From contig CANJKZ010000724.1 in the NCBI GenBank assembly GCA_947471745.1, forward strand, positions 1,962,501 through 2,026,500: a stretch of 64,000 bases of DNA. Direction: 5' to 3'. Positions within the stretch are counted from its first letter, which is position 1. The number at the start of each line of letters is the position of its first letter. The notes below the pieces were generated by a model, which was given only the letters and a program-made list of their open reading frames with translations, ran no database searches and had not been told where the DNA came from. Of this stretch, positions 33,426 through 44,551 are shown piece by piece. The position numbers were made by a program, and so were the translations under genes. This stretch comes from Closterium sp. Naga37s-1. Its lineage: Eukaryota > Streptophyta > Zygnematophyceae > Desmidiales > Closteriaceae.

Positions 33426-33920
33426 CCCTGCCTCGACCCTGCCCCGGCCCCGCCCCGGCCATGCTCCGTCGCCTGTCGCGGCGCACCGGGGGCCCGTGCA
33501 CCGCCCCCCCCTATTTTCCCGTCGCCCGCCGCGGCTCCCTGGGGGGCCGCTGGGGGGGGGGGCGAGCGCCGCCCCTTCTGCTGCCTGTTTTGGCGCCCAA
33601 GGAGGCCGCGCGTCGGCCCCCCCCCCCCCCCCCCCGTAACCTCCCTACCCGCCGTCCCGCCCTGCCCTGTGTTAGGGTCTGGGGGTGGCGAGCTGGGGGT
33701 GGCGGGTGTGTGGTCTCCCCTGCTCCTCCTCCTCCTCTGTCTCCCACTGCTGCAGCTACCGCTGAGGGGGGTGGGTGTGTGGGAGACGACGGAGTGGTGC
33801 TAGGGGGTGGGGTGTGAGTGAACCTAGGGTGCAGCAGGGGGTGTGTGAAAGGGGGGTGCTGTGGGAGTGGAGCTAGGGTCTGAGCAGGGGGTGTGTGTCG
33901 AGGGTGTGGGGCAGTTGGAG

Positions 33921-33942
33921 GCGTCCTTTACAACCACAAGGC
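33921..33942 (+). other. 22-bp filler copied from the adjacent Ulp1 exon
   Basis: These 22 bases equal 32491-32512 exactly and in the same orientation; the matching stretch starts GCGTCCTTTAC and ends CACAAGGC. The source lies in the His/Asp exon 74-94 bp left of the element. Flanking bases differ on both sides, so the copy has sharp ends. Confidence 0.9.
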
Positions 33943-34309
33943 CGCGAAGGGGCCGCGAGGGGCCTGGAAGGGCGGCAATGGGGCTGCTAGGGGCGGCGAA
34001 GGGGCCGCGAAGGGGCCTCGAGGGGCCTAGAAGGGCGGCGACGGGGCCGCTAAGGGTGGCGCGAGGGGAAGAAAAAAAAAATTCGTCGCACGCAACGTGG
34101 CGTGCAACGCACAGAGTAGCAGCGGAAGCAGTTAGGTGGGCCCACAGGCCAGGAGCATAGATGCTCTGATAGCATGTGAAGAAATGAGGAAGGAATGGAA
34201 GAAGAGGGGTTGCACTAGCAGCAGTTGGCATACATATAGGAAACCCTAATTGGGTTGTACTCGCTATAGAGTACCCCACTGCAGGCTAGACAATTATAAC
34301 ATTCTGACA

Positions 34310-34452
34310 GCACCACCACACAGGACAATAATGAGACTACACTACAGCTAGAACTACATGCGCTTATACAGAACATATATCAAATATATTCTGACAAATT
34401 GTTGTTAATGCAACACTGCATTGTCAGCTGTTTTTTTTAACGCGATCAGTAT
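34310..34452. other. Short AT-rich spacer
   Basis: No gene or repeat is recognised. It borders the fold-back element on the left and the TGACGTCA cluster on the right. Confidence 0.3.
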
Positions 34453-34675
34453 GGCTGACGTCAGCGGCATTGGATGAAAGTTCGCGAGAAATTCCTTGCC
34501 TCGCTGCTAACGTCAGCTGAATTTAGTGACGCGAGAAATTCGGCTGACGTCAGCGGCGTCGCAGGAAATTTACGCGAAATTCATCGCGTGGCAGCTGACG
34601 TCAACCGCAATTCTCGCGCGGGCGATGCAGCTGACGCCAGCCACGTATCTCGCTCGAAATGTATGGCGAGACAAT
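34453..34675. promoter_or_regulatory. Cluster of TGACGTCA palindromes
   Basis: Perfect TGACGTCA occurs at 34456-34463, 34545-34552 and 34596-34603. One-mismatch versions occur at 34508-34515 (TAACGTCA) and 34632-34639 (TGACGCCA). They alternate with CGCGAGAAATT/CGCGAAATT words. TGACGTCA is the classical bZIP (TGA/CREB-type) site, and TTTCGCG resembles an E2F-like site. It could be a promoter or a decayed local repeat; no transcript start or gene is evident downstream. Confidence 0.45.
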
Positions 34676-34792
34676 TTTCTCGCGGGAGAAATTTGGAGTG
34701 TGGTGGCGCTGGGGGTTACGGATGCCCACTAGGCCACAGTTGAATTTTGTTGCTTTCGGTTTTGCTCGCTTGTACTACCGTTTTGTTTTGTT

Positions 34793-34913
34793 CTCACAGC
34801 TATCACCACCACCACTCAAAGCTGTCTTATTCAGATATAACTGTAAAATGTGGTTTTCACAGCTGTCACCACTGCTCAAAGGTGTCTTATTCATCAGGTG
34901 TACAACTGTCAAA
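34793..34913. repeat. Two-copy tandem repeat of about 60 bp
   Basis: CACAGCTATCACCACC...CTCAAAGCTGTCTTATTCA is followed by a diverged second copy, CACAGCTGTCACCACTGCTC...AAGGTGTCTTATTCA, each ending close to AACTGT. Non-coding. Confidence 0.6.
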
Positions 34914-34999
34914 CTGAATTTGACCTAAAATGCTGCCAGTTTTTTGTTTTGTCTATGGCAATTTGAACATTCTTTCTAGCTCACACCTGCAAGTCTCTT

Positions 35000-35140
35000 G
35001 CATCCAGAAGTGGCCTAGTCAGTAGAAGGAGGCACTTCCAATAGATGAGGTCCTCGTATCGAACCCACCCCCGAGCAGGCGTGTTCTGCCAGCCCCCAAG
35101 AAGGGGTTCGCACGTGCTCATCTAGGAACGGTATACCCCT
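35000..35140 (+). mobile_element. tRNA-like (SINE-like) unit with A and B boxes
   Basis: TGGCCTAGTCAG (35011-35022) matches a pol III A box. GTATCGAACCC (35056-35066) matches a B box, 45 bp downstream as in tRNA-derived promoters. The sequence does not fold into a convincing complete tRNA, so I read it as a SINE or a degenerate tRNA-derived repeat. Its right end is not defined and no target duplication was found. Confidence 0.4.
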
Positions 35141-35385
35141 AATTGGTTACGACCAATACATAACTTTAACCAGCAAGTATCTTGCCCACCATTTGGCATC
35201 TTTTTTGGTCCTTGCTTCTTGTTACCTAGACAGAAAGAGTTTCTTTTGGCAAACAAACAAGATGGATTTACAACAGCATATACATCAATGTGGCCATGCT
35301 TTTGACACCGCTTGCAGCGTTTGTGGAACTGTAGAATAATAGTCATACTGTTTTCATATTTTATTTTTTCAAACTGGGCAGCCAT
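35122..35385 (-). CDS. Hypothetical 87-residue frame, possible exon
   Basis: Starts MAAQFEKIKYENSMTIILQF and contains KRCKRCQKHGHIDVY and further Cys residues (NPSCLFAKR, SFCLG), giving a weak zinc-ribbon-like pattern. No family is recognised. It partly overlaps the SINE-like unit, which weakens it. It lies on the same strand as, and upstream of, the Ulp1-type gene, so it could be a distant 5' exon, but nothing links them directly. Confidence 0.2.
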   Translation of the reverse strand: MAAQFEKIKYENSMTIILQFHKRCKRCQKHGHIDVYAVVNPSCLFAKRNSFCLGNKKQGPKKMPNGGQDTCWLKLCIGRNQLGVYRS

Positions 35386-35400
35386 TGTAAAAAAATTGGA

Positions 35401-35640
35401 ATGAAATTGGAGCTCTCAATCAAGCATCTTCTCTACTCTCCTCATTTCTCCAACTCTCTAGCTCCCCATCTCTCCAATTCTCTAAACGCTCCAAGTTTCA
35501 AGCACTCCCTACAGCTCTCCAGCTCTCCACCTCAAAAGTTCCCAACCTTCAAAGCTCTCCAACTCTCAACACTCAAAGTTCTCCAACTCTCAACACTAAA
35601 AGCTCTCTAACTTTCGAGGTGGAATCATCAACTCTCTTTG
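35401..35640. repeat. CTCTCCAACTCTC simple-repeat tract
   Basis: Degenerate pyrimidine-rich repeats of CTCTCCAACTCTCAACACTC with AAAGTT or AAAGCT spacers, strongest at 35540-35610. Non-coding by appearance. Confidence 0.6.
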
Positions 35641-35775
35641 TAGTCAGAGTTATCTCACTTGTGAGTCAATTTGGTACCTTGTACTTCTCATTTCTGTAAC
35701 TTGCTCTTCCTCAAGATTATGCCTCATGGTTTTGTATTTAAGGTATGGGTTTCATGGTTCTGTCTCATAGTATAA
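35641..35775. other. Target-site flank, related to the sequence after 42799
   Basis: TTCTCATTTCTG...CTCTTCCTCAAGATTATGCC (about 35687-35730) resembles TTCTCATTTCAG...CTCTTCCTTAAGGTTATGCC (about 42811-42852) on the other side of the Copia insertion. The target was therefore already a short diverged tandem repeat. No gene is assigned. Confidence 0.45.
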
Positions 35776-35901
35776 TGTTAGAAACAAGAAGTGTGTGAAC
35801 TATGAAAAGTTGGAGTACAAGTAGCAAACCCTAGTTTTGTGTACCCCCTAAAGGCTAACCCACTATAGCCTACACAACAACAACACATATAGTGTTTGAC
35901 A
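35776..35901 (-). repeat. 3' LTR (126 bp)
   Basis: TGTTAGAAAC...GTTTGACA, with the telo-box CAAACCCTAG. It is preceded by the target duplication TATAA and abuts the polypurine tract on its inner side. Confidence 0.92.
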
Positions 35902-36129
35902 CACCCCCATAGGCAAAGTGGGGGAGAGCAAGGGGTCACAAGACCAGTCAGGAAAGGCAAGCAAGCTCAAGGTGGATCACAACGTCACCACACATTCCGA
36001 GCACAAGCAAAGGGCCACATGGCCAGTTCACATGCAGAAGTATATATGTAGTACAAACAGCAAGGGTGATCTCAGCCTAGCAGAACAAACAGGCAGGAGT
36101 ATATATAGAGATCACAGTACAGGCAAAGC

Positions 36130-39100
36130 CTACAACAAGTGAGGAAAAGTGGGCACCAGCCCCAGCAAAGTACAGAAGCGCTGATGATCACCAGGCTGAA
36201 GTGCCTTGGTGAATATATCAGCGGTGTTGGCCTGAGAGGCCACGTAACGCAGACGAAGCTGACCACGCTGCTGCAGCTCTCGAGCAAGGAAGTAACGGAG
36301 AGCGATGTGCTTCGTTCTGTGCTCCAGTCTGTGCTCCTCACACAAGGCAATGGCAGCCTTGTTGTCGACGTACAGCACTGGAGGAGAACTAGGCCTCTCT
36401 CCAAGGTCGGAAAGCAGGTAGGTGAGCCAGCGTAACTCCTGTGCAGCCATGGCAGTGGCGTAGATCTCAGCCTCACAACGGGAGCTGAGAACTGAAGACG
36501 AACGCGTAGAGCGCCACGAAACTGAACCAGAACCAAGGCTGAAGGTGTAACCCTGTGACGACCGCTGAGTAGCCTGGTCGTCAACCCAAGAAGCGTCTGA
36601 GTGCCCAGTGAGAACAACTGAGCTCCCTCCTCCAAGCACGAGCCCCATGCCCGATGTACTGCACAAGTAGCGCAATACCCTCTTTGCATCATCCCAGTGC
36701 ACCTTCCGGTGCCTGCCAGGAGCTACGTAGCGGGCCAGAAGGCCAAGAGGGTATGCTAGGTCAGGACGAGTGCAAGTCATCAGGTACATGAGGCAACCAA
36801 CTAGCTCTGGGTAAGGACCACTCGACTCTACGGACTCATCCGAAGGCAGAGCTGAGAGCGAGTGACCTACAGCCAGAGGAGTGGCCTGTGCTGAGGACCA
36901 GGTGAAGCCGAAGCGCTGAAGGACCTGCTGCACCATGTGTGACTGAGTCAGGGTAATGGTGCGGCGTGCTCTGTCCCGGGTGATCTGCAAGCCAAGGTAG
37001 CTGCGCAGTTCACCCAGGTCTGTGCACGTGTGTCTCTTCTGCAGCTCCGACTTCACGTGGGCGAGTCCAGCAGTGTCAGCTGTGGCAAAGACCAAGTCGT
37101 CGACGTACACGAGGATGTAGAACGGCGGCAGCGAAGTGTCGGTGCGTAGAAACAGCGACGGGTCAGCAGTAGAAGGAGAGAACCCAAGTGCCGCAAGAGT
37201 AGTCCTCAGTGTGTCGTGCCACTCACGTGGCGCCTAGCGGAGACCGTAGACCGGCCGCCGTAGGCTCCACTGGGTACCAGGAGGAAACGACCCAGTGAAG
37301 CCAGGAGGGCGGCGCAGCCAGATCTCCTCGTGCAGACTGCCCTGCAAGAAAGCAGTGCTGAAGTCAAGAGAGTGAAGCTCGTAGTCACGCTGAGCAGCAA
37401 CGTGCAGTAGTACCCGAAGAGTGGTCATCTTCGGGGTGGGGGAGAAGGTCTGAAAGAAGTCTACTCCCTCTCGCTGACTGAAGCCTCGAGCAACGTAACG
37501 AGCCTTGAAGACAGGCGGAGAACCCGGCGGCCGCTTCACCCTGAAAATCCACATGCCACTGACGATGTTCGCCCCTGGTGGGGGAACCTCGTCGACGTAG
37601 GTGCCTGTGGACTTCCAGGAAGCCATCTCTGCGTCCATGGCTGACTGCCACTGTGAGGAGTAGGGACCCTCGATCGCCTCAGCGTACGATCGAGGAGTCG
37701 GGATGTCTGGTGCATTCGGGTCTCCCTCAGGGGCAATCAGCATGGACACGAGATGGGGCGCAGCGGCTGCAAGACACTCAAGGTCCTCCTGTCTGTCCTC
37801 AAGGACGTCCGTGCTAAGAGCACACTCACCCCCGACGGACGGAGGACAGACAGACTCAGACTCAGCAACAAGACTGGCGGCGTAGTCTAGACGACAGTGA
37901 GCAGCAAAGTCGACAAGCTCAGCAACTAGGGCAGACGCAGCAGCAGACTCAAAAGAAGGGTCAGTGACAGCAGTGGCCAGGAGACGCGTGACAGCAGGAC
38001 TGGCAGCACGAAGAGAGTCAGACTCCGGGTCAGCAAGAACAGGAAGAGAGGACGCAGGAGGAGACGGCAGAGGGACACGCTGTGGAGCAGTGGAAGGACG
38101 CAGAGTCATATAGTGTGTGCCAGGGACAGGTGGAGGACGCTCACGCGGAACACGGCGACCAGTGCGAGCAGCACGAACAGGTGACACAGGACGAGACACA
38201 GGCGACACAGGACGAGACTCAGGCTCACGACGCTCTGTAAGACCGCCTGTCGGACCAGTGTAGGGAGAAGGACCAGGAAGTGGCGAGGCAGGGGGTAGCT
38301 GTGACTGCGACTGGATAGGCGGAGGACACTCTAAGGAGGGAGGAGGACTAGGAGGAGGCGGCTGACCAAGAACCTGCTGAAGGAGCGGAACGAAGTACGG
38401 CCGCGGCCGTGAAGTGCCCCCAGCAGCAGCAGAGTCAGCACCAGAACCTCCAGCAGCTCCAGCAGAACCTCCAGCAGCTCCAGCAGCACCTCCAGCACCT
38501 CCAGCAGTACCTCCAGCAGCTCCAGTACCTCCAGCAGCTCCAGCAGCACCTCCAGCACCTCCAGCAGCACCTCCAGTAGCTCCAGTACCTCCAGTAGCAC
38601 CAGCAGCACCTCCAGTAGCTCCAGGACCTCCAGCAGCTCCAACACCTCCAGCAGCACCAGCAGCACCAGCAGCACCAGCAGGAGCTCCAGGACCTCCAAC
38701 AGCAGTAGGGTCTCCAGCGGGCTGCACCTCAACACCGGGAGCTCCACTCCGGAGGCTGCAGCGCCGAGCGTACCACTCACGCAGCCGCTGTGAAGAAGGA
38801 GCGCTAGCAGGCGCAGTACGGTCAGTCCCAAAGCCCCCAGCCTCAGCACCTCTAGGCGCAACACCCCCAGTCGCAGTACCTCCAGGCTCAGCACCCGTAG
38901 TCTCCGCACCCCCAGTCTCAGCACCCCCAGTCTCAGCACCCTCAGTTTCAGCACCCCCAGGCTCAGCGCCCCCAAAACCAGCACCCCCAGGCTCAGCGCC
39001 CCCAGACCCAGCACCTCGCACAGGACCAGAGTCAACAGCTACCTCAACAGGCTCGACCGGGTGTACCTGGGAAACACCTGAGGGAGCAGGACCCTGGGGA

Positions 39101-42038
39101 GGGAGGGGGTCTACCGAAGCAGCACCTGGCGTGAGGAAGAGCGGCGGAGGGGGGAGCGGGGCAGTGCGGTAGGGGAAGAGACGGTAAAAGGGTACCGACT
39201 CGTCAAAGGTGACGTCCTGAGAGGCGAAGACCCGGCGCGAGGTGGGGTGGTAAAACTGCCAGCCAGGCGCGTCAGGGACAAAGCCAAGGAAGACACAGGG
39301 AACGGCATGGGAGGAGAGCTTGTCCGCGGACGTATCGCGGACAAAGGCTCGACATCCCCAGACTCGGAACACCGACGCATCGCCAACCTCCCCCGTCCAA
39401 CGCAGGGTAGGCGAGGTCTCCGGAACAGAGACACGGGGCCAGAGGTTGAGCTGATGCGCGGCGTACTGCACTGCAAACGGCCACAAGAAATGGGGGGCAG
39501 CCGCATGGATCATGGAGGTACGAGCGACCTCCATGACAAGACCAATGCGGCGCTCAGCAATCCCATTCTGCTGTGGAGAGGCCGGGAGCGTGAACGACTG
39601 GGTGATGCCGTGCTCCGCACAGTAGGCTGCCAAGAGGTCAGAGGAAAACTCGCCACCTCTGTCAGAGTGCAGACGCACGACTGGAAAGCCCGACTGGAAC
39701 CGCTGGCGGAGCTGGAGACGAGCAGCGCGGATCCAGGGGATCAAGACATCAGGGACCTCACCCTTGGTACGCAAGGGGAAGACCGTGGTGTAGCGCATGT
39801 AGTCGTCGACGACCAGCAGAAAGTACCGCTCGTGGCCCTGTCCCCGGACGCGGGCGGGGCCCCACACGTCCAGGTGGAGAGTCTGCAGGGGAGCCTCTGT
39901 GGGAGGGAACGAGGAGGAGTGAGGAGCGGTGCGCTGCCGCCCCTCGACACAGGGAAGACAAGGAGGAGCAGGCGAGGGTGGGAGGGGAGGGAGAACCCTG
40001 GGAAGACCAGAGACAAGGTACCTGGAGTGCATGCCGCGAAGGCGTTGCACTGACGGGTGACCAAGGCGGTGGTGCCAGAGGACAGTCCTGTGTGACAGGA
40101 AGCGACACGAGCAGGGGGCCGACAGCTGACCTGACGCAGACGCAGACGCAGACGCAGCTACCTGAGGGGACTCAGTGGTCAGTGTGTACAAGTCCGACCC
40201 CGGCTGCCGAGTGAAGGTAGCGAGGTGACGACCCGTCCGCGCACACGTGCAGTGCGTCACACGCTCGTAAGCCGGGGTGAACTGGTGAACACCCGCGTCC
40301 TGGAGCGCGGAACCCGCCACCAAGTTCGTAGAGAACGAGGGGAGGTAGAGGCCCGACAGCGTGCCAGACGGGACAGCAGGACAAGGGAGGGCAGTGGTGG
40401 AGGTCGCAAGGACCGGACCCCCTGAGGGGTCAGCCAGGGAGACAGCAACCGGTCGAGGAAGCTGCTCCAGGGCAGTGCGGTCGCGGAAGAAACAGCGGGA
40501 AGCACCGGAGTCCAGTGTGAAGGTGAGCAGTGCCTCAGTAGGTGCGGTACCAGCAGACGTAGACGCACTAGCACCTAGGGCAGCAGCCTCACCAGGACCT
40601 AGAGCAGCAGACGCACTAGCACCTAGAGCTGCAGCCTCACTGGTCCCAATGCCCGGGTCGGGCGGTACACTCAGGTAACAGTCACCCTCAGCACTAATAG
40701 TCAATGCATACATAGCAGCAATGATAGCATCATAATCAAGAGCAAAGATATCAATCCCCTTCCTAAGCAGAGCAGCCCAGCGGGGCAGCTCAGAGGCGTC
40801 AGGGAACTGCTCGCGCCAGGCGTCGTCAAGGCGAAAGAAGCAGCGCTGCGCCGTGTGAAACTTCCCACAAGTCTGGCCAGTGCGGTCACCTGTGCGGATG
40901 ACATACGGGCAGGTACCCCCTCCCCCAGACCCCCCACGCTGAGAGTACCACTCACGGAGTTGCTGGGGCGAGGGAGTCTCGCCGGGGCGCTGCTGCTGCT
41001 GCCTCTGGCCACCGCCAAACCCCCCACGCTGCACCGCTCCACCGCGCCCGCCACCCGCTCCACCGCCGCCACCACTGCCACCACCACCTCCACCACCCCC
41101 TCCACCGCCGCCGCCGCCACCACCCCCTGTGCCGCCACTGACCCCCCCACCACCCGCGCCACTCCCACTCCCGCCACCACCCCCGCCCCCCCCACCTCCT
41201 CCACCGCCGCTGCCCCCACCTCCACCTCCACCACCCCTGCCCCCCTTGCCCCTGCCGCCCTTGCGTCTCCCACTAGGAGCAGACGCAGCCCCGACCCCCT
41301 CAGCTCCGAGGTAGTCGACAGCAGCAGCAGATGCAATGGAGGGGAGGAGGGGGGAGGGGGAGCACCCCTCAAAGAAGGGGGTGCGGGGGTCACCACGAGA
41401 GGCACCTACAGCTACAATGCTCTTCTCAGCTGCTAGGAGCTCCTTCTCGAGGAGGTCGACAGTGAGATCAGTGGGGGAGAGGGCGAGAAACTGGTCCCTG
41501 ACAGTGCGAAGGGAGTCAGGGAGGCGGGTGACAAGGTGGTACAGTGTGAGGTACATCGGGGGGGGGGGGGGGGGGGTTCTTGGCGAGGAAATCGGGGGGG
41601 AGCGCGGCACGGTAGCGGAGGTCACTGGTACGGAGGTGGGTGATGAGGTCAGCTACAGTGGCAAAGGCGGACAGGTCGGGGAAGAGGTAGGGCAGTGAGA
41701 GACGGCCTATAGCAGCAGTGGCAGGGGAGGAGTAGCGCGCGACTACTGCGTCATACAGCTCCTTGGCGGTCTTATGCTGTCCGAAGTGCTCGCGCTCATC
41801 TAACGGTAGGTGACTGCGAACGGCTAGGCGAGCGTGAGCATCACGGGTCTGCCACTGGGAGCGAGCAGTGCTGTCAGCAGTAGCGGGAGGTGCGGGAGCA
41901 GCGCCGGACGTGTGGTCATAGAGGGAAACATCGTCCTTGGCAGTGATCTGGAGGTACAGGTGCAGGTCATCAAGCCAGACATCGAACTTAATCGGGCGGC
42001 CCTCGGCGTCAAAGGTGAGAACAGTGGGACTGGCCATA
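36130..42038 (-). pseudogene. Copia gag-pol region of the element at 35776-42794
   Basis: The start is the ATG giving MASPTVLTFDAEGRPIKF at 42038. Parts in order: UBN2-type gag, glycine-only linker (about 41.03-41.25 kb), Cys/His finger, retropepsin (FTLDSGASRCFF near 40.5 kb), integrase (WHHRLGHPSV, DVWGP, HSDRGGEF, ERRIG, 40.1-39.5 kb), Gly/Ala/Thr linker (38.4-39.0 kb), RT (37.6-37.0 kb, YVDD near 37.1 kb) and RNase H (near 36.4 kb). The gag is the most diverged of the four long copies, indicating a separate subfamily. Broken, about two breaks. Confidence 0.88.
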
Positions 42039-42046
42039 GTGGCAGT

Positions 42047-42130
42047 AGCAGGTAGCAGTAGTAGCAGTAGCAGCAGTAGCAGTAGCAACAGCAGTAGCAG
42101 AAGCAACAGTAGTAGCAGTAGGAGCAGGTA
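42047..42130. repeat. AGTAGC/AGCAGT trinucleotide tract
   Basis: Runs of GTAGCAGTAGTAGCAGTAGC directly upstream of the gag start. The complementary frame is pure leucine and would extend gag upstream, but sister elements start at the internal MAxPxVLxFDAEG methionine. Confidence 0.85.
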
Positions 42131-42668
42131 GGGCGGCGCGACTCGGTCAGGGCGGCGCGGCTCGGGCGGCGCGACTCGGGCGGCGCGACTCGGGCGGCGC
42201 GGCTCGGGTGGGTAGGGCGGCGCGACGCCGGGCCTATGCTCGGTGCGCGGCGGCGCCTAGGGTGCGGCTGCGCGCGGGCCGCGGCTGCGTCTAGCGGCGG
42301 CTAAGCGCGCGGGCCGCGGCTGCGTTCTAGCGCGGGCTGCAGCAGCCGGCGCGCGATCGCCGCGGGGCCTACGGGCGGGCGGCTGTGGGTCGCGCGTCGG
42401 CCTAGGGGCTAGCGGGGCCTACGGGCGACGGCCTGCTGGGGCTCGCGAGAAAAAATCGAGCCGCCCTAGGCGGCGGTTTTCCTACGCGCGCTAAAACGGC
42501 GGGGCCGCGCTCGGACTGCTAGCGGGCTGCACACGGGCAGCGTGAGAGGAGAGCGCACGAGGGCGCACGAGAGGAGAGGCGCACGAGGGCGCTAAAAAAA
42601 AAAGAGGGCGCACGAAGGCACCACTAACGGTGGGCCCTTAGGTCTAGAACCTATAGCTCTTAATACCA

Positions 42669-42794
42669 TGTTAGAAACAAGAAGTGTGTGAACTATGAAA
42701 AGTTGGAGTACAAGTAGCAAACCCTAGTTTTGTGTACCCCCTAAAGGCTAACCCACTATAGCCTACACAACAACAACACATATAGTGTTTGACA
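42669..42794 (-). repeat. 5' LTR (126 bp)
   Basis: Identical by eye to 35776-35901. It is followed by TATAA (42795-42799). The primer site lies directly to its left on the plus strand. Confidence 0.92.
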
Positions 42795-43388
42795 TATAAT
42801 ACCCCGTTGTGTTTCTCATTTCAGAGATTTCCTCTTCCTTAAGGTTATGCCTCATGATTCTCTCAGTTTTCTTCCAGAGATTTTGTATGAGTTTCAGTAA
42901 GATTCCTCAATATAACACCATGATTTTTTGCTCTTAACTTTTCATACATTCCCTCCATACACCTATCTTTAAATTCTTCCAGCTTTCTACTCTTGTCCGG
43001 TTGGCCATTTTCCGTTGTTTTTTTTTTCAGGGACAACACCAGTAGGACATCTGTCTTAAAGTTGAACAAGAGGTTATAATAAGGTAAAGTACCAGACTTG
43101 TGGTATTTTCTGATAGTTCTGTTTTTGATTTGGTAAAATTTGTTTTGTTACAATACCTTCATATTTTGCTCTATATTGCCATCATTGTTGAAGTTATTTT
43201 TTAAATATGCATTGCTCTATGTGATTTCTGATTTGTTTTGTTGTTTATATTTTTGTTCACTACTCTCATTTTCTTGATTTGTTAGGTTCTTTTGGAACTT
43301 CATAACTGTAACAGCGGCAACTTCTCTTTTGCAAGTTTACCTGTGTCTTCAAGAAGGTAACATCACCCTAAATTTCTTATGAAAGCTC
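42795..43388. other. AT-rich flank with one short frame on the minus strand
   Basis: AT-rich sequence resembling intron or intergenic DNA. A 68-residue minus-strand frame (42863-43069) has a Lys/Glu-rich helical C-terminus (KSRKLEEFKDRCMEGMYEKL) but no family match that I recognise, and no splice context was established. I treat it as unproven. Confidence 0.35.
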
Positions 43389-43559
43389 TGTCAAAATGTT
43401 ATTATCTAGCCTGTAGTGGGGTGCTCTATAGCGGGTACAACCCAGTTAGGGTTTGCTATATGTATCCCAACTGCTGCTAGTGAAACCCCTCCTTTCTTCA
43501 TTTCTCTCTTGCCTAGCTAGCCCTAGCTATGGCTCCTCACTGTGCTTACTATTGTAACA
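43389..43559 (+). repeat. Solo LTR (171 bp) of a short-LTR Copia family
   Basis: TGTCAAAATG...ATTGTAACA is flanked by AGCTC at 43384-43388 and 43560-43564, a perfect 5-bp duplication. It carries GTGGGGTGCTCTATAGCGGG and TTAGGGTTTGC, as in the LTRs at 8520 and 63893. No internal sequence remains, as expected after LTR-LTR recombination. Confidence 0.85.
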
Positions 43560-43564
43560 AGCTC

Positions 43565-44551
43565 TTGTTATGGTTTCAACAAAGTTTCTCTTTATGACTA
43601 ATTGAACTTAGATTTTTATTGTGCTTTTTGCAATAGCAGATAGCTAATGAATGTGTTGTAACGTGTCCAAAATTACACAATATAATGTAGTTGTATATTT
43701 CTTTTGTTTACTTTGTTGTGTTAACTTTACAGAGATAATCACAATTTCTGGATTTCAGTTTGGTGGGTCGTTATTAGCCATTCGAGATTCTCTTTCACTC
43801 AATATGCAATTGATTTAAGAAATGTGCTCGTTTTTTTGTTAGAACTTATGTATATATTTTGCTTCCGAAGTTGTACATTCAAGGTTCTTTTCCTTTTTTG
43901 GCTGCTGGATGTATATATTGTATACTTTCTATTATGTTTTGTTGTTTATTTATTTTAATTTGTACAGAAACAACAGCAACATATTTTGCTTCCAACTTGT
44001 GAAGTTCGTTGATTTGTTTGGAGTAAGCTAGATCAAGTAGTGACAGAATCATGTTGTATCATTGAGTAAGAGAATTGAAAGAGTAATACAATATTTATTT
44101 GCCTTCAACTTTTTAATGCTTAAGTCAAAGAAAGATTGGTGATTCCAAGTATACATTTCGTTATGCTTTGAAGTAGAAGGATAATCATTGTATCTTATCT
44201 CTTGTTGATTATGATATTCTTAAAAAAAATGTGTTAATTTTCCCTGTTTATTTTCTTGCAGGACCATCGGCAATACATTCGATATCAGTGTTCTACACTA
44301 GCATTGCGAAGAGCGCTGAAGTGAACTTAGTAAGCAATATGAAGTATCGATAATATATATATATAATAATTGTGATTGTATGAATTGCATATGAAGGAAA
44401 AACGGTCCAATAATATACTGCTTTATTTGACTTGATAGATCATATTTTATTACGTGTGCTATTAAAGCGAATTTCACCATCATTTGCCAAGTTCAATTTG
44501 TCATACCATTGTACGATGCGATTGAAAATCAAACTCGTTTGTTTATGTTAT
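43565..44551. other. AT-rich non-coding stretch
   Basis: No coding frame of note. Repeated words around ATATTTTGCTTCC (about 43854 and 43980) are seen. Composition resembles plant introns or intergenic DNA. The left end of the Helitron downstream may lie here, but I could not identify its 5' terminus. Confidence 0.4.

Larger units (their letters stand above)
32585..34309. mobile_element. Fold-back derivative of a short-LTR Copia element
   Basis: The left arm runs forward: LTR 32585-32715, primer site TGCTATCAGAGC, GGGCCCACC box (32747-32755) and a GC-rich leader. From 33943 to 34309 the first roughly 365 bp return in inverted orientation, ending with a complete inverted LTR (34175-34309). 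The arms differ by only a few percent. Flanks GCAAC (32580-32584) and GCACC (34310-34314) are a 4-of-5 match to a target duplication. There is no coding region, so it is non-autonomous and broken. A 22-bp piece of the neighbouring exon sits at the junction of the two halves. Confidence 0.85.
35776..42794 (-). mobile_element. Copia element with identical 126-bp LTRs; lightly broken
   Basis: TATAA at 35771-35775 and 42795-42799 is a perfect 5-bp duplication. The LTRs (35776-35901 and 42669-42794, TGTTAGAAAC...GTTTGACA) look identical. On the minus strand: primer site TGGTATTAAGAGC, GGGCCCACC box (42629-42637), GC-rich leader (42.12-42.6 kb), gag to RNase H (42.04-36.13 kb), the conserved 3' UTR with the polypurine tract, and the 3' LTR. 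The element is young. It is broken by about two changes. Confidence 0.93.

Noticed and set aside
32664-33817. 379-residue proline/alanine/arginine-rich frame
   Set aside because: It lies in a non-coding LTR element leader with 21-bp repeats (unit divisible by three). No domain is visible and the same sequence returns inverted in the same element.
35011-35080. Complete functional tRNA gene
   Set aside because: A- and B-box-like words are present with the right spacing, but acceptor and anticodon stems do not pair convincingly, so only a SINE-like or degenerate unit is claimed.
41550-41580. G homopolymer of about 20 as a regulatory element
   Set aside because: It lies within the gag region of a Copia copy, where relatives have a shorter run; slippage or sequencing error is the simpler reading.
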